Source: Flaccisagitta enflata
Lineage: Eukaryota > Chaetognatha > Sagittoidea > Aphragmophora
NCBI GenBank assembly: GCA_965153355.1
Contig: OZ231128.1
Location: 9,238,001-9,302,000 of the forward strand
Direction: 5' to 3'
DNA: 64,000 bases
Shown: positions 1 through 10,112 of the stretch, in pieces
Position numbering within the stretch: position 1 is the first letter of the stretch
How the letters are laid out: the number at the start of each line of letters is the position of its first letter
The notes under the pieces: model-generated
Seen by the model: the letters and a program-made list of their open reading frames with translations, nothing else
What the model was told of the DNA's origin: nothing
Database searches by the model: none
Position numbers and translations under genes: made by a program

Positions 1-1587
1 TTGACAATCAACCTCTTCAACGCCATATCGACCAATCATGTACCCCATGTGAACCCCATCGTTTCCGCACTTGTTTATCTTTGAAATGGCACTTGTGTTG
101 TTTGGACAAACAGGACGCATATGCCATAAAGATATGAGATCGGAGAGGGTTTCATCCCACAAAGAACATTGAAACAGACTCAAATCCAACATAGTAGAAA
201 CACTCATGTCATGAGAGATTTCAATTTTCAGACAATGAACAAAATCAACATTCTGCATCTTAAGTATCACCGATGTTATGTTACGAAAGATTTGAGGCTC
301 GGTCATTTCAACCCATTGCACATGGTTGCCTTTGCAATGTTCAGGATAACCCCAAAGTTGAAAGTGAAACGTGATGTTGGGTGAATCTGTTTCAAATAAA
401 AGGGCTACGTAATTGAATAATCACATATTTTTGTAATCACATAATCAAATAAGAATGCTACCAACTGACAGACCAACCAACCAACTGATTGACAGATCGA
501 CGTAAGTAATCCTAGGGTTGCACGCATGTGACAATCAAAGATGATCAATGTAAAAGGAAGTTGATGGTGGTAAAATTCCATTTCAAACCTGAATAAAGGC
601 GGAGCCCAAAGAATGCCTCCTTTTCAGGGAATGAAAGGCGAAACGATTGACGACCAGTTGATAGATTCAAACTCAACCCATTCAAGCCAACAAAATCCAT
701 AGATGATGACGACGACGATGGCAACGACGACCATGACCACGACGATGAAGAGTCGTGAAAGGTATCATATCCAAACGGTAGGGCATCATGCAAATGGGAA
801 TTCTTTTCCTCGTCAACATGAACTGACAAAAGAAAAAAAATTACCAAAAAATCAGACAGGTATCACTGGGTAAACACGGCATGTTTTGATATAAAGTGTA
901 TGTTGAGTTATGTGCCGCTTCTACAACAGTGCAATCTCCATCAACATGTTGAGTTCACAAAATAAAAGTGTAATGAAATAACCTTCATTCGTTTCCGTTC
1001 AACCCAGTTGGTCGGTAACGCATTCATTAACAATGTCGGATACACGGCTACCGAAGTCGCGTGCGGGTGGGCATGGACCATGTTTGAGGTTGCTAGACCA
1101 TTGGGGTAGGAGCAGTGAAGTCAAAGCAATAAAATCATAAAAAAAGTAAAGTGAGACTGACCGACCAACCGACCAACCAACAGACAAAGCGCGTTGTAGA
1201 GTCACGTGCACGCAACTAAAAACTTCAAAATCATGCATTTTTTCAACAGTCAAGTGGTACTGACCAAGTAAATGTAGCATGAATTTACTAATTCATTCAT
1301 TAAATCATTTATTCATTCATAAATGACATTCGATCATAAAAAAAAAACATTTATAAAAAAACAATAATTCATAAAAGACATTCATTAAAAGAGGACGCAA
1401 CGTTGGCCTACGTGGCCTTGTTACCTTTTTCCATGTCATAAGTTAGAACTTCTTCCTCATGCTGATCAACGTGTCCATGAAAATGTGTGGAAAATATCCG
1501 TTGATTGGCACAAACATCATCCAAATCAACATATCCACTTTCTGTAGCATAAAGCATGAAAGAAAGAATGATCACGGTCTTGATCAT
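1..1587 (-). CDS. secreted glycoprotein of unknown family, 5' part (3 exons, continues past window edge)
   Basis: Three minus-strand exons join with matching phases: 1587-1425, 822-589 and 386-1, the last still open at the window edge (261 codons visible). The donors are AAAAAG|GTAACA and TTCAG|GTTTGA; the acceptors are a strong pyrimidine tract ending TGTCAG and a weaker GAAACAG. The protein opens with a signal peptide (MIKTVIILSFMLYATESG), followed by an acidic, His-containing stretch. Residues about 77-95 are Ser/Trp-rich. The last exon has cysteines near residues 150, 184, 206, 226, 239 and 260 and N-glycosylation sequons near 136, 168 and 228. This suggests an extracellular, disulfide-bonded protein. 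I recognise no family and assign no function. An in-frame ATG lies 33 nt upstream, but the signal peptide favours the start at 1587. Intron 1 (602 bp) holds a HINE-A, and a HINE-C end abuts its donor. The exon structure is inferred and has no transcript support. Confidence 0.6.
1031..1222 (+). mobile_element. HINE-A element in intron 1 of the secreted gene
   Basis: A GGATACACGGCT left end is followed by AGTCGCGTGCGGGTGGGC, an ACCGACC-type tetranucleotide tract (complement of GTCY) and a right-end hairpin, slightly degenerate, ending ACTAAAAA. This is the order seen in DINE-1/HINE-type non-autonomous Helentrons. Confidence 0.7.
1398..1422 (-). mobile_element. HINE-C left-end stub abutting a splice donor
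   Basis: Minus-strand AACAAGGCCACGTAGGCC matches the left end of HINE-C copies at 38262 and 63072. It begins immediately after the GT of the exon 1 donor, so element DNA supplies donor positions +3 to +6. The rest of the element is not recognisable. Confidence 0.5.
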
Positions 1588-1660
1588 GGTCAAACCAAAT
1601 TGTTTGTAAAATTGAGTCAAATCCGATGCAGAAATTGATACGGCTTATTCATCTGGGGAA

Positions 1661-1668
1661 CCTTTATA
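1661..1668 (-). promoter_or_regulatory. TATA box of the secreted-protein gene
   Basis: Minus-strand TATAAAGG lies about 75 nt upstream of the signal-peptide ATG at 1587, a plausible core-promoter distance leaving a 5' UTR of roughly 45 nt. It supports placing the first exon here. Confidence 0.5.
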
Positions 1669-1679
1669 TATGTTTTTAT

Positions 1680-2570
1680 ATATCATTCATTCGTATATGA
1701 CCAACTTAATATGACATTATTATGCCTCTCTCATTGATTAATTTTCTAATGGATTAATCAACGCTTTTGATGAATGGAATTCTTACATATGCATATGTTT
1801 GTATATGTCAATGCCTAGTTAGCTAATGTAGGTGCGTTTGGTACGTTTACAATTTACAAATCAGTGCGACATTCATTTCTTATAGCAAAATGAAATTATC
1901 TATCATGGGGAAAAAGAAAAAAACTAATTACAATTTAAAGTTTTTCAGTTATACAGGTTCTTTTGGCGACAGTCCGACCTAGAAGTGGTGTAGAATCTTT
2001 ACTTGGTTGGCTTTCAGGGCATAATATATCATGTAAGTTATCAACAAATGGAACCAAATATGTCTTATGCATGTTTAAGATCTTTCTCGAGATGACTCTC
2101 ACTGTACAATCTAACATTGGCCTTCTCAGCAGTTGTGACGTATATGATAACCAACTAGAAATCAGAACTAATCATATCCCAAACACTTTCCATATCTCGC
2201 ATATCCTGTTCAAATCAGGCATATCCATTAGCAAAAACCCGTTAGCATTACTTGATTATTCCAAACATAATTACTTTTATCAAAATGGATGTCCTTTACA
2301 TTTCTATGTTCACGTCATAACGTAATATGATCGATAAACAACCCAGAGTTACATTATTGTTGCAGATGGGAGAGAGCAGGGACCGAAATGCACGTCCAAA
2401 CATTTTGTGTCCAGTAATGAAAACTTTATTGATTCTTTTTGGCCATACTACACTGCCTTGGCTCAAACTGAACCATAATTGCTACTCGTAATGAAGCCCT
2501 TTTCTTGAATAACCTGTGAAGGAAAACTTCCCTTTTAAGTTTCAGACACGCGACTCTACACATTGCTGTG
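1680..2570. other. intergenic, no gene seen
   Basis: An open frame at 1963-2325 has no codon or domain signal and no flanking splice sites I trust. The stretch is AT-rich with short TATATG repeats near 1680-1810. Confidence 0.4.
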
Positions 2571-2576
2571 TTTGCG

Positions 2577-2610
<34 letters not shown>

Positions 2611-2696
2611 GGTGGTGGTGGTGGTGGTGGTGGTGGTGGTGGTGGTGGTGGTGGTGGTGGTGGTGGTGGTGGTGGTGGTGGTTGTTGTTGTTATAG
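2571..2696 (+). repeat. (TTG)n/(GGT)n compound microsatellite
   Basis: GTT triplets are followed by about 27 GGT triplets, then GTT again. They create spurious poly-Val (plus) and poly-His/Asn (minus) frames. Confidence 0.95.
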
Positions 2697-3237
2697 TTTT
2701 CTTTTGCATTTTGGTTGATAAATAACGGAAAATGGATCATTCCATGACAAAGAGTCAGCTTGAAAAAGATGCATTTCTACATTGTTGATGAAAATGGGGT
2801 TTTTCATAGGCTATGAATCATAGCATAACATCTGAATAGGAAAGGACCGTTTTATTATTTATGATATCGAAAATGGGGTATTACATCACATATCATCTGA
2901 ATAGAAAAGGAACATTTATCATTTGTTATTAAAGCAGGGCATTTCGTAGAATAACATCTGAAAAGGAAAGGAAAATTATCTCATTTGTAAAATCCTTTAT
3001 TGACAATTTATGATACATCTTCAACAGTCAGAATATAAGAGAGGAACGTTTAGCAGTTTCTACTGATAATGGGGCATTTATTTCATTGCTGAAATTGATG
3101 TTTTTCATGGTTCAACTCGATTCAGTTAAATAGCCATATATAACTATAATATCCCGCGCAATGGAATTTTTGCTCCGTATTGACGGCTAAAATGTGTTCC
3201 TTTTGGATGTGATTTGCGCCTAATCGAATTGATATTG

Positions 3238-3519
3238 GACGTGTTTCTAGTCACAGACAATCGCGTTTTGAACGGGCCACTCGGCCGCTCGCTATATTTT
3301 TTCCCTCGCACTGCTTACTCCACTGACTCAATCCGCAATACTCTGCAGCCCTTTGCTTGCTAAGCTTGATATGTTATGCTCACCTGCTTGATTCAGGGGC
3401 TCGCTCACTCACTTCGCTCACTATCTCATAGAACGGATGAAATTCATGAATATGTGTTCAGCCTTTAAACGCCTAAAACGTGAATGATCGCGTTTGGTGT
3501 TGTCACAAGAAACACGCCC
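3238..3519 (-). mobile_element. F3 element, complete copy
   Basis: It is bounded by inverted ends ACGTGTTTCTAG and AGAAACACGCCC. The core is rich in degenerate GCTCACTC/CTCGCTC words, the complement of the GAGCGAGC arrays in copies at 19847 and 51780. It has no coding capacity. I name the family F3; its superfamily is undetermined. Confidence 0.6.
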
Positions 3520-3608
3520 ATAATCAATGTTGATGGAATCAAATAAGTGCAATTGTCATCCAAACTTTTGTAGTTTCTTCTTCGCTTTTTATGTTGCTTC
3601 TTCTAATA

Positions 3609-3612
<4 letters not shown>

Positions 3613-3643
<31 letters not shown>
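3613..3643. repeat. (CT)n microsatellite
   Basis: About 15 CT dinucleotides after position 3612. Confidence 0.9.
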
Positions 3644-3646
<3 letters not shown>

Positions 3647-3824
3647 CAGCTCAAAAAAAAGGAATCTGCGTCGTTTTGGTACAGGTTGTTGGAATACTAT
3701 TATAGCCGGAAATGATACATTGCTTTATCATTACAAATCAGCATGTCATCATGTCATCATGTCATCAAGTGCTTAGACACTGCTACAGATGCGTTTTCTA
3801 TTTACAAAATACACCGTAAATAGA

Positions 3825-3967
3825 AACAAGGCCGGATACATGTCAATCCAGTTGTGGATGGTTGAGCAGGAGCACTAGCGAAAAGAGCTCGAAATGCGAA
3901 AATGCGACGGACATACCGACATACCGACCAACACGGCAAGGTGTAGAGTCGCGTGTCCGCGACTAAC
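3825..3967 (+). mobile_element. HINE-A element (GGA-type arms)
   Basis: It starts AACAAGGCCGGATACA and ends with hairpin AGTCGCGTGTCCGCGACT plus TAACA. Its left subterminal arm (AGTTGTGGA) has decayed relative to the hairpin, unlike most copies. Confidence 0.75.
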
Positions 3968-3974
3968 AAATTTC

Positions 3975-4910
3975 TACAGTACTCTCCTGATGGAATGAAA
4001 TGCGACGCCTTTTGAATTTAATAGTTCAGATAGTTCATGAATTTTTCCGTTTTGGAAAGAGCTCATGCCACACCTCCGAGAAGTTTTTTTTTTTACACAT
4101 GGGTGGGCAATTTTGTTTTGTTTATTTAGTACGGTCTTTTCAAGTTTATTAGTTTGAATACATTGACTGTCTGGTTTTCTATTTCTAAACCGATTAAGCA
4201 ACAGAAACCAGACAAAGGTGATTTTCTACAGTAAATGTCGTCTTAACTTTGATATGCGGCACAGTGAGCCTTAATTAGACATGGGTTAAAAAAATCCCCG
4301 GCAGTAGTGACTTGTAAAAGTAAGTATATATTAAAGTGGAGAATTGATATTGATGCTTGAAAAAAATTTCCCTGGAAATTTTATTTCAAAAGTTACTAAA
4401 AGATCTCGATTTCCTTATTCTTTTTAATATATAGATCTCTAGGATATATCTTTTTTGAAATTCTGTTTTAAAATTCAAATCATTTCGATTGAAAGACCTG
4501 ATTCCTGGGATGATTACTGTGTATCAAATGCATTGACTTTATTCAGGGGAACAAGAATTTTAATGAGAATTAATTTTTAGAATCTTACGAAACAAGTAAA
4601 ACGTGCAACAGCATCAGTAGATATGATAAGTGTAATTGCATCTTTTTGGATCAAATTAGAAAATCCTGGTGAGGTTAATATTTGTCGAACTAGTTGATGT
4701 TGAATAGAATAATTGGCTGTTCTGCCTTATGTCTTGATGAAATTTCCAATCATTTGATAGGTCCTGAAAGAAAATATTCATTGTATCTAGGCCACCGTTG
4801 CTGTTTTAATAATGGTAGCAGAGAAACGAAAATTTTGTTTTTCATAAATTTATATAGTGCAATCTATTAAATGATTGGAAGTTTTACCATGAAAATGTAT
4901 CTTGAATCAG
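3975..4910. other. intergenic, AT-rich, no feature recognised
   Basis: No plausible coding exon, hairpin or tandem array is seen. Short frames here are AT-biased and unsupported. Confidence 0.4.
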
Positions 4911-4914
4911 AATA

Positions 4915-5519
4915 ACAGGTCTCACATAATTAGGCGGAAAAGTAAAGTGATCAATATAGTTAGTAAAAAGGCCCTCAGCATGATGAAATTTGACATGGAG
5001 ATAGCTACGACCTAGTATTTTGACGTAGTAAAGTGATGTTGGCGACTTTCCTGCATGTAGGGTGAGATGGAGGGTGTTATACCGAAAGTGAGGTGTCAGA
5101 TTATTGCTGATTTCTACGGGAAAAATGTAACAAATTGGAAGACGTTTACCATTGGTCATTCTAAGAAGATAGAATGCAAAAAAATCGCCTTTTATCGTGT
5201 AGTACAGTTTGTGGATGCAGGAGAGTTAGTCACGCAGAAAGAAAGCTGCCTAAGTTGATAATAGCTGAGTAATTGAAGGGGGAAGTCGAGCATCAACGAT
5301 GTAAAGAGCGTGTAAAGCCCAAATTTAGTGTCCTTTCACTTATCAGCATACCTACGTTCATTAGGGGATAGCCATTTACTTTTTTGGGCATTTTTCACAA
5401 CATGTTCATAAGGTGAACATGAATTGGTGCTATGCATCGCTTGGATTGATTATATCTCCATTTTTAACACCCTTTTCAACGAGCTTTCATCTCTTTCCGC
5501 CTAATTTTGTGAGACCTGT
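4915..5519. mobile_element. MITE with TA target duplication, TIR ACAGGTCTCACA
   Basis: About 27-bp inverted ends (ACAGGTCTCACATAATTAGG and its complement) are flanked by TA on both sides (4913-4914, 5520-5521), as for Tc1/mariner-type insertion. The 605-bp interior has no intact transposase. Confidence 0.75.
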
Positions 5520-5920
5520 TATCAAAACGCATAAGGTCTAAGTTCTAAGTTCTAAGTTCAAATATTTGAAAAATTTAAAACATTTTAAGGATTTTTGCAA
5601 TAATATTCCAAGGGAAAGTTTTTTTAAAAGGTCAACATCAACTTACCACTACAAATGTGCGATAGCCACCTTTACTGGTATATCAGATCTGGTGTATAGA
5701 TCAAGTAAAGGAATTTGATATTTAAGATCTTGGTCTGCGATAGGTGTTTGAAGTTTCATAAATTTCGTTTATGAAATCTCTTAAAATGGGGAAAAACCGG
5801 AAAAATTTGAAACCATATACAAGCTTTAAACATATTTGATTGCTCAACAAATACTCCATTCCTTATGAAATTTTACAAACAAAATCGAGGATTAGGATCT
5901 TTTTAAAATTTTCTTTGATA

Positions 5921-6508
5921 CAGGGTCATCCACCTGAGTTGTCGGATTCTGTTAAGCTTTTACTCTTTGATCCCAAGAGACATGGATTTGAAATTAATCA
6001 AGTCTTGAAGAGTATAGATTGACATTTTTTGTATCAAAATTTCAGCCATTTTGGTCAAGTAGTTTGTCTTTTATTTGAATTTGAACTGACATGAGTATTT
6101 TGCTATTTGACAGATTTTCCATCAAAAATCAAGAATTCTGTTTGCCTTCATTTTCTTTTTTTTTTAGATATTCATGCTATAGAGGCAAGATTGATTTCAA
6201 ATGATAACTAAGCTGACAAACGTTTTAAACTTTTACAAAAACATCACTGATTCAAGCCTTTTTTTGCTTGTTTATTAAATAAAATTGTCATGTTAATCTG
6301 CATAATTCTTTGAGTATATTAGAAAATCTGCCCAAGCTTTGAGTTCAAATCCATGTTGAAGACAAACTACTTGACCAAAATGGATGAAATTTTGATACAA
6401 AAAATGTCAATCTATACTCTTCAAGACTTGATTAATTCTAAATCCATGTCTTTTGGCATCAGAGAGTAAAAGCTTAACAGAATCCGACAACTCAGGTGGA
6501 TGACCCTG
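5921..6508. mobile_element. MITE with about 150-bp inverted arms, TIR CAGGGTCATCCACC
   Basis: Arms 5921-6071 and 6354-6508 are near-perfect inverted copies, and both ends are flanked by TA. A HINE-A follows the right-hand TA directly. Frames within the arms are mirror shadows of each other and not genes. Confidence 0.8.
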
Positions 6509-6510
6509 TA

Positions 6511-6725
6511 AGGCCGGATACACGGCTTTCCCAGTCGCGTGCAGGTGGGCAGTGGCCCTATTTGAGGTCACTTTCTCATTTGGGCATGAACAGTGAGGCC
6601 AATGACTGCGAAAAAACAAACCAAAAAGTGTGGAAAAAGTGTTGGACAGATGGACAGACCAAGGGATCGACGGACTGGCAGACTGACAAAGTGGGGTGTA
6701 GAGTTGCATAGCATGTGACTAAAAA
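6511..6725 (+). mobile_element. HINE-A element abutting a MITE
   Basis: The left end AGGCCGGATACACGGC begins right after the TA duplication of the preceding MITE. The body contains AGTCGCGTGCAGG and the ACAGATGG/ACGG tract, and the right end is a worn hairpin ending GTGACTAAAAA. Confidence 0.75.
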
Positions 6726-6864
6726 CTGATTTGGGTTCTTATCTTAGAGTCAGTAATATATTGATTCTTTATGTTCCAATTGACATAGGACACTCTGTGT
6801 AACATGTCACCATTAAAAATTTCAGTTTGTAGGATCAAATGGGACCATTTCTTAATTTTTTGGC

Positions 6865-7170
6865 AGCGGCCACAAAGGGCCTATGTCCTGTAGGACAGAG
6901 GGGTAAATTTCCAGGTGTCTGTCCGTCAGTCTGTCCATACGTCTGACTGTCTGTATGTAGGTCACTCCATCCCCCCGGCTAATCAGACCTTTCCTAGGCC
7001 CCAAAACAGTCCTCTCAGACCCCAAATCAGCCCTCTCAGGCCTAAAATCAGCCCTCTCAGGCTCTAAATCAGCTTTCTCAGGTCTGAAACTAGCGCTCTA
7101 AGCCTAAAATCAGCCCAAAATCCAAAGTCAGCTCTTTCAGGCCCAATTTTTATCTTCAAGTTCAGACTTC
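6865..7170 (+). mobile_element. F2 element (GGCAGCGGCC end, GTCY tract, 20-25 bp minisatellite)
   Basis: It starts GGCAGCGGCCACAAAGGGCC, then GTCCTGTAGGACAGAGGGG, a GTCYGTCY tract (6920-6960) and a minisatellite of CTCTCAGGCCTAAAATCAGC-like units. The far end is worn away. Confidence 0.6.
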
Positions 7171-7668
7171 TTCATAGAAGAAGACCTTCTTCACCTGTCA
7201 TCAAATACAACTGCAACTAGCAGAACCTTTACTGTGCTTAAAGTATTCAAAGTAAGGAATTCTGATTTATACTGTCTGAGAGCACATAACCCTTATTCAT
7301 GCAAAATTTCAAAGCGCTGGCCCAAGCAGTTTGTTTTCTGGATGGTATTGAAATCAGGTAAGATTTTCCTAAAAAACAGCATTCTTAAGCATTTTCTCAT
7401 AAAAAAACTGTGCTACTTTCATGAAGATAGGGCAAAGATTGGTTTAGAATATCTAGAAATTCATCAATACTTTACTCTGTCCAATCTTTTTTGACAATTT
7501 CAAAAGTTATAGCTAAAAATGAAATATTTCTTGTTCAAAACTTGCTCAAACTTGCCCAGCAACTTTTTTAATTAAAAAAATGTGGTGGCCAAACCATTAA
7601 CGCCAGTGCTATAAAATTTTGCATGAAAAAACCGTAGATCATGATCTTTTAGACAGCTCAAATCAGAG
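7171..7668. other. intergenic, nothing recognised
   Basis: AT-rich sequence. The frame at 7234-7494 has no supporting motif. Confidence 0.35.
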
Positions 7669-7670
7669 TA

Positions 7671-7875
7671 CAGTGGAACCCCGCTTCCTTGACAACGCCG
7701 TTAACGGTTCCCCACCTCTAATGGACAACAAGCTGCAGTCCCAAATTTTTCTGGCCTTTTGTAATGCTAAATTACCCCTAGATAACGGCCTCGCACTTAA
7801 CGGTGAATCGGCAATATCGGTCAAATATATTGGGCGAAAATAATTTTCAACTCCTTGATAGCGGCGGACTGACTG
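7671..7875. mobile_element. pogo/Tc1-like MITE, TIR CAGTGGAACCCCGC
   Basis: The left end CAGTGGAACCCCGCTTCC is preceded by TA; the right end is a degenerate inverted match ending GACTG, followed by TA. The internal AACGGC words resemble the larger pogo relatives near 9289 and 12486. Confidence 0.55.
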
Positions 7876-7951
7876 TAGCCCACCGACGTCAACCACTAAT
7901 CCCCACCATGACCGAAGAAACCCGAAATACGAGTGGCCAAGTGAAACTGGG

Positions 7952-7956
<5 letters not shown>

Positions 7957-8023
<67 letters not shown>
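7957..8023. repeat. (GA)n microsatellite
   Basis: About 33 uninterrupted GA units. Confidence 0.95.
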
Positions 8024-8026
<3 letters not shown>

Positions 8027-8364
8027 GAACAAACTCACAAGTGAAGTGACTGAGGCGTTTGTCAGCAATTCAATCATTTTTTGTTACCATAGCATAGCAT
8101 CTTCTTGTTGAATATAGCGTGACGAATCAACGAATTCATTTGATTTCACACACACATTTTTCGTTAAGTCTGGAAAAGGGTAATGAGGGTAATAAACTAA
8201 TAATTATCAACCGAATGAGAGTTAGACAAATCTGATTTCTCCTCACAAAAAGCGTTCGATTGATGTGCTACAGATTTTTTTTCTTTTTGCTAATTTCAAA
8301 CAATGCGATACAATGAATGAACGCCCACTAAACCGATTTAATGGTGCGTTTTTTGATCTTTCAG

Positions 8365-8640
8365 ACTCTCTGTCAGTCGGTCTGTCTTTCCGTCAGGCTG
8401 TCATTTTGTCTGCCTGTGTTTCTGGTAGTCTGTCTTTCCGTTGGTATGTTTTTCAACAAGATTTTCTTTCCGTCTTTTCATTTTCCTGTCAGTGTTTGTC
8501 AGTGTGTATGTGGGTCAGGGTCTTTCTGTCAAAATGACTTTCCATTAGTTTGACTTTTTGTCAGTATGTCTTCTGTCAGTCTGTCTTACAGTCAGTCTGT
8601 CTTTCTGACAGTCTCTTTTCTATCAGTCCGTACATGAGGT
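8365..8640 (+). repeat. degenerate GTCY-rich tract
   Basis: Recurrent GTCAGTCTGTCTTTC-like words resemble the (GTCY)n core of the HINE elements but on a larger and more diverged scale. No element ends are recognisable. Confidence 0.45.
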
Positions 8641-8766
8641 CTCAATCGATTGATTCACCTGTTCCGGCTGTTTAGTTGTTCCAGAATTGGGACTTTGTGT
8701 AGAGACGGGAACCACTCTATTGATTTATGACCATCAACCTCATTACCCGTATCCATGGAAAAAAAG

Positions 8767-8934
8767 AAACACGGCCAACACCTGTAGGCTATAAGTTGCG
8801 TGCGTGACATACATTTAGAATGACTTGGAATGACTTAGTATACCCTTAAATGACCTAAATTGCTAAAATGACTTTGAGAAATAAAATTGATAAAAAAAGT
8901 AAAAGTGTGACCGACACGTGCACGCGACTAAAAA
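8767..8934 (+). mobile_element. HINE-B element, short copy
   Basis: The left end ACGGCCAACACCTGTAGG is followed by TTGCGTGCG, a few TGACTTAGAA units and the right end CACGTGCACGCGACTAAAA. Its tetranucleotide tract has almost vanished. Confidence 0.6.
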
Positions 8935-8940
8935 GAAAAA

Positions 8941-9150
8941 ATGTCGATCTCGTTGGTTAGGAGTGAAGAACAAAAACCCCGAGTTAGGATCGAGCTGAAA
9001 AAGATAGTGGAAATCATCAATTTCCTCGCCAATGGAGAATGACAATTTAAAGCAGCAAAGGGTTTTGACATTCGACGTGGTACAGTAAAAAATCGTGGAA
9101 GACAAAGACAAGATTTTACAGGAGTTCAGTGAATTCATGAGCTTCATTCT
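8941..9150 (+). pseudogene. broken pogo/CENP-B-type transposase N-terminus
   Basis: The frame from ATG 8941 reads a helix-turn-helix-like stretch (ELKKIVEIINFLANGE, a stop at 9040-9042, then FKAAKGFDIRRGTVKNR). This fits the Psq/CENP-B-type DNA-binding domain of pogo/Tigger transposases. A frameshift further on is suggested by DKILQEFSEF in another frame. The catalytic domain is absent. Pogo-like MITE ends lie nearby (7671, 9289), which fits a relic. The minus-strand frame over this region is a shadow. Confidence 0.45.
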
Positions 9151-9288
9151 CATTTTTCGTAACTTGAAAATGTCCCGGGCAATTCTTTTTCCAACCTCTC
9201 TTCCCTCGAGGCACATGTTCTAAACAAATCTGTCTTTTCATCCACCCACAATCATGCACTATCATGTACACATGTGATAAGAACAGTC

Positions 9289-9846
9289 AAACCTCACTTT
9301 AGCGCACCCGCTAATGAGGAACACTCGCCTATAAGGCATGACATCTTCAAACCCATATGAGATTTTGTTGTTAATTTTTTATTTGCAATAAGGCAGATTT
9401 ACTAAAAAGCATAAATTTACTCAGTTCCTTGGCATGCACTGTAGTGAAGCTGAACTGTAGTAATTTAGTGTGCCTAATATTTATTTGTATGTGATATTGC
9501 ATACCACTATGCATTTTTTTATGAAACATGCAAATCATGCAAACTTATCCATATAAAGAAAAAAATGGTGAAACAATCAAACATCAAGCAAATTAGATAG
9601 TAGTGAATGCTATGGTAACAAGGCCGGATACACGGCAATCCAGTCGCGGATGGTTGGGCAGGAGCAGTAATGCGAAAACCGCTCGGAATCCAAAAATGTG
9701 ACGGACCGACGGACCAACCGACGGACCGACCGACCGACACGGCAAGGTGTAGAGTCGCGTGTCCGCGACTAAAAACAATCAGCTATCAAAATAGTTTTTC
9801 ATGATAACGGTGCCCCACGGCGCCGTTATCAAGGGGCAGGGCTGTA
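9289..9846. mobile_element. possible pogo-like relic split by a HINE-A
   Basis: The left end CAGTCAAACCTCACTTTAG and the right part GCGCCGTTATCAAGGGGCAG with GGCTGTA resemble worn pogo/Tigger termini. A HINE-A sits inside at 9617-9775. The ends do not align well, so this is tentative. Confidence 0.3.
9617..9775 (+). mobile_element. HINE-A element, intact (GGA-type arms)
   Basis: It starts AACAAGGCCGGATACACGGC. The subterminal arm AGTCGCGGA pairs with TCCGCGACT of the terminal hairpin AGTCGCGTGTCCGCGACT. An ACCGACGG-type tract lies between, and it ends TAAAAA. This is a clean 159-bp reference copy. Confidence 0.85.
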
Positions 9847-10112
9847 TCTCAAAAGAATTATTCTAGGCACAATAAAGGTTTCTTTCATTGCAGTTGTAAT
9901 TGATGACAGGGTATTTGGTATATTCATGCGATAAACTTAAGTTTATCATTTTTCAAAGATTGACCCTATCCCCAACCACCGTTTTGGTTACCCTATACAA
10001 TTGCTGTTACGTGTTGCAGATGATTGAGAATCAACAATTCTCCCTCGCGCCATCAATGCATAGATTTGAATTTCCATAACAGGTTGTAGGAATCTCATCT
10101 GGTTAAGTTATA

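Noticed and set aside
1963-2325. 120-residue plus-strand frame
   Set aside because: No motif, no splice partners, AT-biased; overlaps an opposing frame equally open.
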